This document shows, piece by piece, positions 46,640 to 58,801 of a DNA stretch of 64,000 nt (position 1 is its first letter; each line of letters starts with the position of its first letter). Under the pieces are notes generated by a model. That model was not told the origin of the DNA and did not search any database. It saw nothing but the letters and a program-made list of their open reading frames with translations. The position numbers were made by a program, and so were the translations under genes. Source of the stretch: Macrostomum hystrix (taxonomy: Eukaryota; Platyhelminthes; Macrostomidae); contig CATNEN010000038.1 in assembly GCA_950097015.1 (NCBI GenBank), positions 30,962,501 to 31,026,500 on the forward strand. Reading direction: 5' to 3'.

Positions 46640-47428
46640 TAATTTAGGGAGACGTGGCGGTCTAACCGCCAGCCAATGGGAGCAAAGTGGGAATTCCGGG
46701 CAGAACCAGTTTAGGGGGCTCATGGTAACAGTTTAGTTGTTGGGGCCCTGACCTTTTCGGTGAGGAGACACCTCGGCCGGCAACAGCATCACAAGCGGCC
46801 TGAGCAGCGGTTTCCCCAGCTGCGACCAGCTGCAGCGCCGATTGGGCCGCGCGCAACGGCTAGGCAACCGGCCCGACGAGAATTTTCGGGCCCGGCCAGC
46901 TGAAAACACCTGGGCGCGCGGCGAATCAGAGGCTACCACGGCCCGGCAACGGAATCGGGAAGGCGCGAACGGACCAACCAACCCGGAGCCACCTGGGGAA
47001 GAGCACGGCCGGACCCTCGGACTTAAGGAGAAAACGGCCGGAGCCTCCCGGGATTGCGCAACCGAGACCAAGCCGGGCAGGGAAAGACGGGGACAGCTGC
47101 AGCCACCTGGAGGAGAAGGCGAATCGGGACACGGCACCCCGGGACAGCGAGAACAACTCTAACTCAGCCGGAATGCGCACCCACCTCCCCTCAGGACTCT
47201 ATCCCTTAGTTGCTAGGGGCGCCGACCTTTACACTCTCGCACACAATCTATTTATAGCAGTATTGTTACGTACGATGACCTAGGATTTCTTCTCTAGCGG
47301 ATTTCTTCTTAAGGTTCTTTACGGTATACAGTAGGGTAATGTAAGTTTTTGCCCCCTCGATTCGCGGCACACCCCACTACTGACAGTAAGCACGTAAGTG
47401 CCTTACGTGAAAGTGAGCAAGGGCGGTG
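46640..47428. other. Gypsy 3' internal region up to the LTR
   Basis: GC-rich 46.65-47.17 kb, then AT-rich. Several ORFs overlap on both strands, with low-complexity Arg/Gly/Pro composition and no domain. A polypurine-like stretch (GTGAAAGTGAGCAAGGGCGG) sits directly before the 3' LTR and may prime plus-strand synthesis. Confidence 0.5.
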
Positions 47429-49791
47429 TGATGTGGAGTGTACTTCGGAATCGAGTGGGGTTGTGAGCCAGCCAAATTTTTCCATTTTTAGCAAGTTAAT
47501 AATCGCGACCCACATAGCAGCTGGCCGCAGAACACCATCATTAATCTTAGGGCCAGACTTGGGGCGGAGGTGAATTAAGTAGCCGCCGATTCCCTTTGTC
47601 TCGGATCTGTCTAGTCCCCTGTAGGAGTGACTGATCGCGGAAATAGCAATACTGTATGGACTAGTTTAGGTTATAATTCCCCTCCAAACCGCGATCAGAT
47701 TGTCGGGATCACTCATGCGTTTAGAGTGAGCTTTAATTCTTCATGTCCCTCTTCTTTACTGTAACCCGAGCCGAAGCTCGATTATGACCTTTCCCCCTTT
47801 AGATACATGTAACGACACTATAGGCAGGTCGGCGCCTGCGCTTCCCATATCCCGGCGGGATCACAATCATTGGCCGACTGCCGGCAGACGCTCCTAGTGG
47901 GGCATCTGGCGATTCTCGCCGCCGCTTCAGTGGGCAATTGGGGTGGCATTATGCCGACCCGATTCCTCGCTGACAGGCCGGCGAGCATGTGGGTTATTTT
48001 GATGAATGCGGGGTTGGCGGAGCTGCAGGACTATTTAAGAGAGCGCGCTGCGCTGCCCCTAGAACAACCTTTTCCTTTTTCCGGGAGCCTTTCCCGGCGA
48101 CCTACCTTTAACCTTGCCCAGGACCTTCCCTCCACCCTGGACTAAAACCTACCCCCCCTTCCTGTCTGGTCCCGGAACTCGGTCCGTGGACTCTCCCCCT
48201 TCTAGGCTAGCACCTAGTCCCTGAGCCTAAGGCTCCAGATCATAGCAGCAGGCAACTACCTGCTAGTGCCCTTAAGCGCAAGCCACCTCTTTAGGTGCGC
48301 TCCAAATTGAGCCTTGAGCTCCCTGCAGTCTGGCCCCTTGCCAACTGTACTCAGCAATCCCCCACCTATTCCCCTGTTCATTTGCATTCCCAGCGAGACC
48401 AACGGCCTGCAGCCTGTCAACCAGCATCGCAGATAAGTAACCCGCGTAGCGGACTTTTATTGCTATCCCTAAGGGATTTATTACTTAGCTAGTGGGCAAT
48501 CGGGGCGAGGGCAGGATTTGATTCTAGCCTAATAAACTATTATTCATCTTAGTCGCCAATCATTTAACTATTAGGCAATTTAGTAACAATTTAAATCACT
48601 TTCTATCATGCTGTTATTTCCCCTTTATTTTATCATTAGACAGCCCTCAATCATGAGTGGCTAATTCACTAGGGGTGGGCTCTGGTGATGCCGAGCCGAA
48701 AGCTGCGGCAGGAAGACAGCTGTGAGCGCGCATGAGAGCAATATGGAGCTAGGGATTTGCGAGCTAAATGCGGGATGTAGCGTGTGCATTTCTGCCTACG
48801 AGGTGGGGGATTCCTTGGCCGGCTTTCCTCACTCTCTCGGCGGGTTCCAGTGTATGCGTCAAGTTCCTTTGCCAATTTGAATTCTCCCTCTTTTCCCCGC
48901 CTTTCGCAACCGCGGCCATGGGAGCGAGAGGCGTGATCTAATAATTTCCTGCTTGCATAATCACTCAGCCAGTGTTCAGCTTAATCTCTCCTGCCTCTGT
49001 TCTCCTCAACTCACACAGAATCGGCTTGCTAGTTATCTAATGAGTAGGCTGCAGTCTAATGTACGGAATGTGTCTAATGTCTCATGAGTAGGATTCTGGC
49101 TATGGATTTCTCATTCGGGTTCGGAGTACCACCTTCCTAGACCACTGTAGCGCAGTTTCAGGAATCCCCTTGTGAGGCGTGACTCGATCCATTCTGGGGT
49201 TCTCACCCTAGTCTAAAACGGAAGTTACAGAATGCTCTATTTTTCGGCTTGTCTAAGATCTGTGTGACAAACTGGGAGCTGCGAGCTCCGGGGACCCAAG
49301 TTCCCAAATGTCTGCGGTGGCAACGTAGGCGCATTGGGTGGTGGCGCTACCTTCGATCATTATCCGCTTGCCGATAGCCTTTCCGCATTTCTAAGACAAG
49401 AGCCTAGGCCGAGTCGACCACTGCTACCAAAGTTAGGAGTCAGTTACGAACATGCTACTGACGGCAGTAGGCTATCTAGCCCTGTCCTATTCGCTTGCGG
49501 GTAGTCCGACATCTATTTAGACTTTTAGCCGGTTTCGAGCACTGCTTGGGGTGGGCACGGCAGTCATGCCTGTGGCCTATGGGTTGGGTGGGACTGGCCA
49601 GCCTGAGGCCAATAGGACCACTCACTTGCATCCTTTGTACCGCTTCATCTCTCCCTTCATCCCTCCCTTCGTCATCCCTCTCTGCGACAGCTCGCGGCAG
49701 CAGCGATCGACCTCCGACTCTATCGTCGTTTTCCACACTCCTATCTTTCATGAGGGCGGTCATCGGCTAGCAAAAGACCCGCACTATTTCA
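47429..49791 (+). repeat. 3' LTR of the gypsy element
   Basis: 2,363 bp, at a constant offset of 10,711 from the 5' LTR. Promoter and AATAAA candidates repeat at 48,032 and 48,531. Sequence appears identical to the 5' LTR in every stretch compared. Confidence 0.95.
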
Positions 49792-49795
49792 GTAG

Positions 49796-50794
49796 GTATT
49801 TTTCAAGAGTTTTATTAAGACAGTGATGTCGACCGTTTTCCACGTCTTGCTTAAGAAGGCGCTACCGGCACCGGGCCTCATGACTCCGTAACTACTTCAC
49901 CTCGTATGATGATATTGCTAGCTTTTGATGTGACTTATAGTGGCCAAGATCCCTGGGACAAAGGGGAAAAGACCTGGGTTGTTAGAGGGTATAACCAGCT
50001 GCTAGGCAGGGACAACCGATTGACCCTGACAAAACGGGGCTTCCGCTTTAATAGAGATAGTTCTTTGGGCTCATCGCCACGGTCCATGGCTGGAAACAGG
50101 GATTCTATGCGAGGTATTCTCAGGGAGTAGACGGTTCAGCAAGAGAGAGGACTTTTGCATAGGGGAAGACAGATCGAGGGCCCAAACCAAGGTCGAGAGT
50201 GTCCAGAGCATTTACTCCTGGTCACAAGGCCCCAACGATGCAAGTACAGGTTAAGGATCGGCTTCCATGTAGTCTCGTGCACAATGCCTAACTTAACTAA
50301 ACCTAAGAGTACATCAGAATAAAATTCAATTGAGGCTTCGCATGCACATTAGTCTCCTCACTGTCGATTGAATTCGGCTCTGTGCTGTGGAGTCATCCAT
50401 TCTAAGTAATCATGGCCTCATTCTTTGGCCCTGCAAGCTTACTCGCTCTTCGCCATTCAAAATTAACGAAGTAAAGCAATTAAAAAAGATTTAGTTCTTT
50501 GGTTTTTAGATTATTCCCCTATTAGATTTCAAAGCTCACCTATAGTAATTACGTTCTAATTAACCTTGAACGAATAATTAGTACACATAGGATTTGGGTT
50601 TCGTAAAAAAACTCGTAAAAAGCCGTAAAAAGCGTAAAATAAGGACTCAGATCTAGAGAGTATGAGAAGCTAACCGTTAACTGGCCCAATTAAAGGCTAA
50701 CCCTGCATAGAGCGTAGGACAATGCCAAGTAAGAGGGACTCACCGATCTGGCGACGCGACTGGTTGATTGGTGCGATGGACGAGCGGTGTGGCG
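49796..50794. other. Unassigned sequence between gypsy element and LINE
   Basis: Short ORFs only; no domain or repeat family recognised. Confidence 0.5.
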
Positions 50795-50809
50795 ACTGTG
50801 CCTAGGAAA

Positions 50810-53510
50810 ACTGGGCCACGACGTTCGACTACGTCGCGCTTAACGATGGCTCCTTCACCAGAATCAGCCCCAGAGGCCTGACCAGCGCCCCGGACGTGAC
50901 CTTCGTCCCGGCCAACTGGCAAGACCGGATGACCTGGAAGACGGAGGCACACATCGGATCCGACCATCTCCCTATTGTTATCGAGATTCGTAACAGCTCC
51001 AAGAGGCCCCCAAAGCGGAAACGGGTGACCCGCCTCGCCTACCATAGGCAGACTGGACCATATTCCGCGAGCTCATTACCGAAGAACTCAAGCACTGGCA
51101 GCACCGCCCACCACGCTCTGTCGCTGGTGCAACCGATAAAATGAACCACGCCATCCGTACAGCCGCTCGCGGAGCGATTCCGCAGGGTTCGAGCCGAGCC
51201 CCAGTAGCATGGTGGTGCCCAGAGGCCGAAGCCGCGTGCACCGCCAGACGTCAGGCCCTCGAAGCTCTCCGCACGGATCCTGACAACGACGAGCTCGCCG
51301 CGGCGTATCAAGCCGCGGGTGCTTTCGCCACCGCGTCCATCCGTAGGGCCAAGGAGGCACTCTGGCAAGAGTTCATATCCGACAACCACAATAAACTGGA
51401 CTCGGCCGCGATCTGGAGAATAATCCGAGTTCTCGACGCGCGGACAACGGCGGCCAGACCATCCGCAGCCTCATGGACTCGGCCAACCGCTGCGCCACCA
51501 TGAACTCACAAAAGGCCAACCTTTTCTGTAGAGAGTACGCAACGGTCGCGCAACTTCCTAAAGACAAAGTGCGGGACCACAAAGTCAAACTTGAGGCCAG
51601 GAGAGCCCTTGATGAGCCCTGTGCGTGCAACGGACAACGCCTGGGAATGTGTGCTGACTTCGACCTAGAGGCGCTCACCCGAGCCCTCCGCGCCATCCCG
51701 AGCCGGTCCGCCCCAGGGCTAGACGGGATATCCAACTTGATGCAGAAGAATCTGCCGCCAAAGGGGATCGAGCTCCTCCTCTTCACCATCAACCTTTCTT
51801 GGCGAAGCGGCCAGTGTTGCGCCGCCTGGAAAATCGGCGACATCAGGCCGATATACAAGCCTGGGAAAAGCCCGGACGCGACCTCCAGCTACCGCCCTAT
51901 CTGCCTCCTTTCCTGCACGGCGAAAGTCGCGGAACGTCTGGTTAACGAACGCCTCACGCACTACCTGGAGTCCGAGAACCTCATCCACCCGGCCCAGGCC
52001 GGCTTCCGCCTCGGTCGCTCTACCGAAGAGCAGATTGCCGCGGCATCCCAGTACGTCTTCGACGGCTTCCAGAAGAAAAAACCAGCAAACCGTGCAGCGA
52101 TGCTGTTTGGGGACTTCTCGCATGCCTACGAGCGCATGTGGCGACAGGCCCTCATCGCTAAGTTACGCCGTACGAAAGTCCCGACCTGCACGCGCCGCTG
52201 GATTCACTCGTATATTTCCGATCGACGGGCCATTGTGACCTGGGACGGCAACCAGAGCCCCCAACGCCTCTTCCCTGAGGGCCTCCCCCAAGGCTCCGTC
52301 ATCGCCCCGACTCTGTGGACGGTGTTCGTCGATGACCTGTTGGAGGATGCCCCAGAGGACATCTTCTCTCTGGCGTAAGCCGACGATACGACCTTTGGCG
52401 CACAAGGCATGAATTTGAAGACCTGTGAAGCAAGACCGCAAAGCGCGGCGAACTGGCTCGTCGAGTGGTGCACGACTTGGAAAGTTGACCTGAACAAATC
52501 CAAAACAGTTGTCAACTACTTCTCCCTCGACCCACGTGAGACAAACGGCAAGGCGAGACCGAATATCAGACTCGGAGACACGCCATGCAGCCCCACGCGA
52601 GGGCGTGTACCTCGATTCACAGCTCACGTTCCGCCACCATGCGGCGGTCCAAAAGCGCAACCTGCAGAAGCGGACAGGCGCCATGATGTGCCTTGCTGGT
52701 CGAGACTGGGTGCGCGACCCGAGATCTCTCAGACAGCTTTACCGCACCTACGCGGAAGCGGCGGTCCTACACGGTGCCTCCTCTTGGATGAGCTTTGCGT
52801 CCGACGCCTGCCGCCGGGAAGTTGAGACCAGCACCTCGCCGCAGCGCGCGTTATCTCGGGGTGCTGCCGATCCACCCCGACTGCCGCGCTCCTCAAAGAG
52901 GCCGGACTGACTCCACTCAACACCTCGGCGACGGCCGCTGCGGCTACGCTGATGGAGAAAACCCGGCGAGCAAGACAACAGACACCGCTCAGAACGCTGG
53001 CCGAACTCGACGTTCAACCGAGAATCCACGCTCACGGCAACCACGGCGATTTCAGACGCAACTGGAGGACGGAGGCCAACGGCTTGATCACCCGCGCGGG
53101 CCTCGCGGGAGTGTGCCCTCCGCATTGGTCTCCTCGCAGCCCTGGAGCGCGTCCCATGGCCCGGTACGGCAGAACTGCGTTGCACCACTGATTCGCAGGC
53201 CCTCATCCGATCGCTCGAACAAGGCCCGCACTCTCACCTGTCCCCCTGCTGACGGGACATCTGGCGCCTCCTCCTCAAAGTCCCCGCGGACCACCACGTG
53301 CCTACGAAGCGTGCCTACGAGGCTCGCGCTGCCTACGAAGCGGACCAGCACTGCCGGACGCACGGCGCTGCCTTCCGCGACGACCGCAGATCGGAGGCGA
53401 CTCTCAGCAGACGCGAGCTGATCACGCTAGCGCAACTTTGCACGGGCCACTCGCCTCTGCTGACCCGACCCCCGGACCTGCCCGGCCAGGAACGTATAAC
53501 TAACTAACTA
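50810..53510 (+). mobile_element. 5'-truncated LINE (APE endonuclease, RT, RNase H type), inactive
   Basis: 2.7 kb flanked by a perfect 15-bp target duplication ACTGTGCCTAGGAAA (50,795-50,809 and 53,511-53,525), ending in a (TAAC)n tail. The 5' end lies inside the endonuclease: SAPDVTFVPANW and GSDHLPIVIEI near 50,890-51,000. A linker follows (about 51,140-51,470), then a frame change, then reverse transcriptase (51,473-52,378: RSAPGLDGIS, YRPICLLSCTAKVAERL, GFRLGRSTEEQ, GLPQGSVIAPTLW). The catalytic block reads FSLA-stop-ADDTT. Further frame changes separate GVYLDSQLTFRHH (about 52,600) and an RNase H-like part (TTDSQALIRSL near 53,185). LCTGHSPLL closes the coding region. This domain set fits the I/R1-like group of LINEs. 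Confidence 0.88.
51473..52378 (+). pseudogene. LINE reverse transcriptase fragment, broken at the catalytic motif
   Basis: Longest open part of the LINE, about 301 codons. It carries the finger and palm motifs of non-LTR reverse transcriptases in order, ending FVDDLLEDAPEDIFSLA followed by TAA. The aromatic residue expected before ADD is replaced by the stop, so the enzyme lacks its catalytic aspartates. The same frame stays readable after the stop (ADDTTFGAQG), so a single substitution explains the break. Confidence 0.88.
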
Positions 53511-53525
53511 ACTGTGCCTAGGAAA

Positions 53526-53850
53526 CCGTGATGACGAAGGCGCCGAAGGTTGTCAGACGACGAACGATGTCAGTATCGTGACCGATGAAACGTCACAGAC
53601 AGGAACCGAAGCCGGACAATGGAATGTAATGGAACGGAAACGGATGACGACGAAAGATCAACCAAACGTAACGAAACGAAGGAATGTCGAAAACGATAAC
53701 ACGCGAATAACGAAGACACGATAACGATAATACAAGAACAATAAGACGCAAGCCGCGAGGTCCGTCGCGACAGGGCCCTGGAGCTGCTGGACCCCGGAGT
53801 GATCGGAGCTTCACCGGAGCGATCCGCCGTACCTTCAAGTCTGGACAGAC
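53526..53850. other. Sequence 3' of the LINE insertion
   Basis: A-rich and rich in ACGA/AACGA motifs, not protein-like. It continues the pre-insertion sequence interrupted by the LINE. Confidence 0.4.
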
Positions 53851-54640
53851 GGTGCGGCGGACTAAGGCTTTAGGAACGGCGGAGGGGGGCACGTCATCCG
53901 GCGGCAGGCGATCGGGTTGGACGTCAAGGGCAGCATTCCGACCGGCCGTTAGACCAGTTCGACTTCCTCTGAAGCAGCCGGGGCGGCAGCGGAGCTCGAG
54001 GCAGCCCGAGGTATTCTGCGTGAAAAGTCGAGCTCGGCGGTCTGGCCGCTATTCGACTCCGGAGCCTTGCACCAACGGCAACTGCAGTCGATGACCAAGT
54101 GCCTGGAGGACCACGCCACCGCGCAAGCCGCGATTCTGCTTGTCAGCAAGGACAGACTCACTATCATCTCATCACCCTATGTCGCCCCACTGCCGGGTTC
54201 CGGCCGGACACGCTATGAACGAGACAGCGGACGAGATGGCCAGGAGGGGCTGTGCCACGCCGCAGGACCCCCAACCGATTCCAGAGACGGCCGCCAGAGC
54301 CGCGCTCCGCCCCAGGGACGGGCTGCCGAATCGGACCAGTAATAAACCAGCCAGGTCCCATCTGACCATCCCCAAAGGCTCTTTGGCGGAACGCAGCTAG
54401 TCCACCGACGATGCGGCCCTGTACCATCTGCAGGCGAACCGGGCGCCTTTCTTGCAGGCCACCCGGAACCGCGCTTGCCCGCACTACAATGTCCCCCCGT
54501 AGAGGACACCCGGCAATTCCTGTGCGACTGCCGCAGGTGGGCGGAGGAGCGCTGGTTTACCTCCGGCCCGGGGGGGTCAACAACGGCTCGCTGTCTCCAC
54601 TGCAGGACGACCTAGAAGGGGTGCGTAACATCATTTGGGC
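53850..54640 (+). mobile_element. Second LINE 3' fragment, decayed
   Basis: Readable in pieces across frames: an RNase H end (about 54,180-54,260, HCRVPAGHAMNETADEMARRG) and a C-terminal zinc-knuckle-like domain (about 54,405-54,555, LYHLQANRAPFLQATRNRAC, then EDTRQFLCDCRRWAEERW after a frame change). The C-terminus is that of a different LINE copy or family from the one next to it. Ends are not defined. Confidence 0.7.
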
Positions 54641-56850
54641 AAACGCGCCCCCCGTTTGCCTAGCGAGGGATCCGTACCAACACACACATAACACGCCGAA
54701 CGAAGATACGGCCGAGGTACGAAATAAAACCCAGAGTCACGCGCTCATGCCGTGATCGCGTGATCAGCCCGAACTTGCAATTGACCTGTTTGTAGGACAG
54801 CCAGATCACGTGCCTCGCCAGCCGATCGGTGATTGGTGATTAGAGGGTAGTGGGGTGGGTGCGAGACTGCAAAAGAAAATTAGTTATTACTTTGGAGGGA
54901 GGTGGTCAGGTGCGCGATTACGTGACAAGACATATGATTAAGAGAACAAATGAATGGAGGCAGGTGGGTGTGTGATCTAAAAAGAAGAGATAAGTTGTGA
55001 CTATGTGCGCAATAAAAATTGAGGAAGGGGTGGAGCGCTTGACAAGTGGAGAGAAGTCATCATCACGCAAAAACGAGGGGTTGGGCGCATGTTGACAGCA
55101 AGAAGGGGAAAATTATTATTAACGACATGAAAAGAATTTGACAGGTCAATATCATGCAGATGCAGCGTGAGTCATCAGGGCAGGGAAGCTGGGACGTGGG
55201 AAGAGCAATGGGACTATTCTAAAAAAATAAAACTAATATTCTAAAGTCCCTGGTACATCAACAGTAAGACCGTGAGCCAATTACTACTTTTGAGTCTGAC
55301 TAAACCTTCACCGATTCTCTAATCCCTTCTCTGAGTCACCAATCATTTCTCTGATTCACTAACCCGGCCTTCTCTGATTCAAGCGTGCCAGAAATTATCA
55401 TGTCAATCTTGGTTATAATTGTCTCTTGAATTTTGAGTGAAATCCAGTAATAAAAATAATAATCGAATTAAAACTCAAATCAGAGGCCGCTTGAAGGCCT
55501 GGTCACCGCCACTTCTCCCCATTGTTTATCCGCAGATGATCAATTCAACCAAGGAACACCAGACAACGCGGGCCCCTAAAAATCAGTGGCTCAATACAAT
55601 TTAGTTCATGGGTCAGTTTGGTTGCATTTGTAGCGTGGCGCTGCGTCCTGCAATCAATATGCGTGCCCACGCTAAGGTCCGCTGTAGTACTCAGAAACTT
55701 AAAATAAATTTATAACAGTAATAACTGTTATACTAGAGTGGTCCTACAGTGGTTCTTGCTCATTCACGTACCACTTATCGCTGAATAAAAAGGACGGCTT
55801 TTAAGCAAGTCAAGCACCTTTCTTTATTGATTAGTGTTTATATATTTTTTTCTGACATGTTTTTTCATTTGCCTTTTACCTTGACAGTCAAGCTTTTGTT
55901 ATGCTTAACGATTTAAATAAGTTATTTTGAAAAAATATTTGTGTTTGATCGATCAGTCGTGTTCGTTCGAAGGAACCCTTTATCCTTAATTCTATTCGGC
56001 TCCCCTACTTGTTAAATTTCAATTTGTGGCTCTTCTTCATTTACAAATTAACAAACCAAGTGCCTCGAGCATGTCTTTCCAATAAATGACAATGTTATCT
56101 CTCAGGTTACATAATAAATGTAACCTAATAAATGTAATTGGGACCTGAGTATAGGGCTTTTCAAATATATCTCCACACGACCATGCATTGGCATTGTGAT
56201 AGCTAGTCTGGACCATGTAGTTTATGCCCAAAATTTCGGCCGTGCATTAGTCTTTGCCTTGCCTGCTTAATTTGTTGTGCACTTGCCCTACACTGATTTC
56301 TTGGCATGTGCACAGTGCACAGTACACGGTACACCTAGGCTAGATCTAGTAGTACTAGGCTTTAACCTAACCAAAGAATGTAAAACTGACTTTGCTTTGC
56401 TGGCTTTTTTTAGATTTTTAGATAAAAAATAGCCTCTAGTTTAAAGGCTATAGACTAATAGATGTTAAGATTTTATTCATGTTGTCATATGTAATTTTCT
56501 TATATGCAATACTCTACTATTATTAAACTTGAGTTTTTAAGCATTCACTCTAGCCTTCCATATTTGTGGGTTAGGCCCTACACACTTACACTCAGCTTTA
56601 TCTAATTATCTGCACTATTGCCTATGAAGTTTTATTTTTTTAATTGGATTAGTTAAATTTTCTTATGTAGCTAATGCATTATAATTTATAATTATGTTAT
56701 TTCTAGTTAGAAACATTCCTAGGCCTATAGGGCTCATGTCTTATGTAGTAAATTACTTATAACTGTTTTCTATAACTTGGCTTTTGATTTATCATCATAT
56801 CTTAAATAGAAAATCTGTCGCTTAGGTTTGAAGATAAAAAAATACACATT
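54641..56850. other. Anonymous intergenic sequence
   Basis: AT-rich with no coding signal recognised. Holds a short inverted repeat TATAACAGT-AATA-ACTGTTATA (55,711-55,732). Confidence 0.5.
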
Positions 56851-56918
56851 CTTGTTTGGTTGATGATACATTACATGTTAAGGCATTGATACATTACATG
56901 TATCATCAACCAAACAAG
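56851..56918. repeat. 21-bp inverted repeat with 26-bp spacer
   Basis: The left arm 56,851-56,871 begins CTTGTTTGGTTGATGATACA, and the right arm 56,898-56,918 is its exact complement. The spacer repeats GATACATTACATGT. It could be a solo MITE core or a hairpin-forming remnant. Confidence 0.85.
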
Positions 56919-57469
56919 AGGTAGCAGTGTTGCAGCAGTGCAGTTGAGAATAGGAACCCACTGGTGCACACCTTAGTGGTACTTTTGATGATCAAAGTAG
57001 GATTTATAAATCTCCACTTCTTTATCAGGACCACTAAGTTCTACCAGATGATCAATCAGGTACTGGGCACAGATGTCAGTGATAAATTTTTGCCAGTCAA
57101 CAATTGCATTATGGCTGACATAGACTGCCATTGGCACTCACCCTGTTTTGCTTCTGTAGCCTACCACCAGATGAGATCCAGCAGCTGATGCAGCATGGGA
57201 TAGCTGGTTTAAAAAAATAAGCCTTTTCGAATTGACACCTGGGCATGACAGTTGGTGCATACCTAGGCAAGCCTATCCAAACATTGGTAGCCTACATTCC
57301 ACTGTAATAAGATGGTATTTCATGTACTAGTTGATGATGTCCTGAGGTGTTGCTGTGGTGTTGGTGAACTCCTGCATGGTTGAAGTTAATATTGCATAGC
57401 TCCAGTGTGGAGCGTACTTGCCCACAGGCACAATAAACATAGGTGCTGATAAGTGACTAGCTATGTATA
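56919..57469. other. Unassigned sequence
   Basis: One short ORF (56,964-57,188) without features. No gene supported. Confidence 0.4.
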
Positions 57470-57479
57470 CTAGATAAAT

Positions 57480-57783
57480 TGATTGATTGATTGATTGATT
57501 ACACCTGCCCCAATCGGGTCAGATGTGCAGCCAACAGCACAGCCGCAGCTATTGCGCGGCGCATCTGAAGGCTGCGTACGGCTGTTCAGTCCATGGACTG
57601 GGGGGACGCCACACCCACCTTCAATTATCCCAGCTGATGCTGGTACCCATTTAACAGCTGGGTGAACTGAAGCAATGCAGAGTTAAGTGTCTTGCTAAAG
57701 GACACAAATTGTTCAGGGGAGTCGGGAATCGAACCCCCGACCTTCAAGTCGTGAGTCCGACGCCCTAACCACTAGGCTACAAC
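57480..57783 (-). mobile_element. Complete tRNA-derived SINE
   Basis: About 304 bp on the minus strand, flanked by the 10-bp target duplication CTAGATAAAT (57,470-57,479 and 57,784-57,793). The 5' head is tRNA-like with a pol III box A TAGCCTAGTGG (57,769-57,779) and box B GGTTCGATTCC (57,725-57,735). A central body reads GTCCTTTAGCAAGACACTTA, CACCCAGCTGTTAAATGGGT and CAGCATCAGCTGGGA. The 3' end is an (AATC)n tail. Similar central bodies are known in SINEs of many invertebrates. The copy looks young, with clear tail and duplication. Confidence 0.92.
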
Positions 57784-57793
57784 CTAGATAAAT

Positions 57794-58801
57794 ACAATGC
57801 AGTTACAATCTGATCTAACTGAGTTAAAGAAATTTTATAAGTTATTTACTCCTTCCCCTGAATTACCACAATAGATATGCATAATTTCTATTACTTTGGT
57901 TTTATACATGTTACACATTCAATCCTTCATTCTTTCTATCAACTTTTGGAATTTTATTGGTATAGGCTTAACATACATGCGCAACACCCGGCCGAACCGG
58001 CCGGGTGAAATGAAGGCCAAGCAAGGTAATTGGCAAAAACCAATCGACCAAGCGCAAAAAAATTAAAGGGGGGACCAAGGGACAAAAAAGGTAGGCGTGA
58101 AGAAAAGGAAAAAGGGGAGAGAAAAAGAGAGCAAATGAGAGCAAACTAAGTCGTAAATAGAGCAATGAAACGAACTAAGTCGCAAATGAGAGCAAAAACT
58201 AAGTCACATGGCCGGCTAAGATTTGGGAGGTTGCGCATGTATGAGGCTTAATAATTTTCGATTTCAGTATTTTGTTTTAATATAAAATTGCATCCAACTT
58301 TACAAAAACCTTAGGTCATGATATATGGCCTCCTGTTTCTATATTTATAAGTTACAATATAATGACTATTATACTACTAGGTAGCTATGCCTAGCTAATT
58401 GTTACACAATCAAGGATAGGTTATATCAATGTTTTTAAGGATATGTCTCACTATTGTAAGTCTAGTTACATTATAATAGTATAGACCTGTCCTATTTATA
58501 TTACCCATGTCTAACATTTCTTTCTAACACTAGGCTGGGTTTCATGCTTTGTCTTAAAGGCACTGGGTGATCAATGTTATCCAAAGTCCAAATAAGATGA
58601 GGAACAATCTGATAAGACTGACTTTTCAAAACTTTATTTGAATTGGAATTAGGATTTGTATAGTCAACTAGCAATTTAGCTCCCTTCCGGGTGGCCTTCC
58701 ATCAGAATAAAGAAAGTGTCATTAAATCGTTTTAAAGGACTTTATTATTTACTAAAAATGTGTCACTACAAGCCAAACTGTGCCTATAATCTTCAGCCAA
58801 A
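57794..58801. other. Region upstream of RPL8
   Basis: Contains a GC hairpin ACCCGGCC-GAACC-GGCCGGGT (57,986-58,006) and AT-rich sequence. A possible 3' splice site, ATCTTCAG/CCAAA, ends four to five bases before the RPL8 ATG, so an untranslated first exon, or a spliced leader, is likely. Confidence 0.45.

Larger units (their letters stand above)
36718..49791 (+). mobile_element. Full-length Ty3/gypsy LTR retrotransposon, 13.07 kb
   Basis: Bounded by two 2,363-bp direct repeats that begin TG and end CA. A 4-bp target duplication GTAG lies directly outside (36,714-36,717 and 49,792-49,795). Order: 5' LTR, primer-binding site, 1.3-kb leader, fused gag-pol ORF (RT, RNase H, integrase), 2.9-kb 3' region with duplicated hairpins and an antisense gene, then 3' LTR. 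The LTRs have the same length and I saw no difference between them, and pol is uninterrupted, so the insertion is probably young. Domain order RT-RNase H-integrase marks Ty3/gypsy (Metaviridae). It sits just upstream of the GT32 gene, in the opposite orientation. Confidence 0.95.

Noticed and set aside
57720-57780. tRNA gene suggested by boxes A and B
   Set aside because: It is the head of a SINE with a 3' body, tail and target duplication; the cloverleaf is not convincing.
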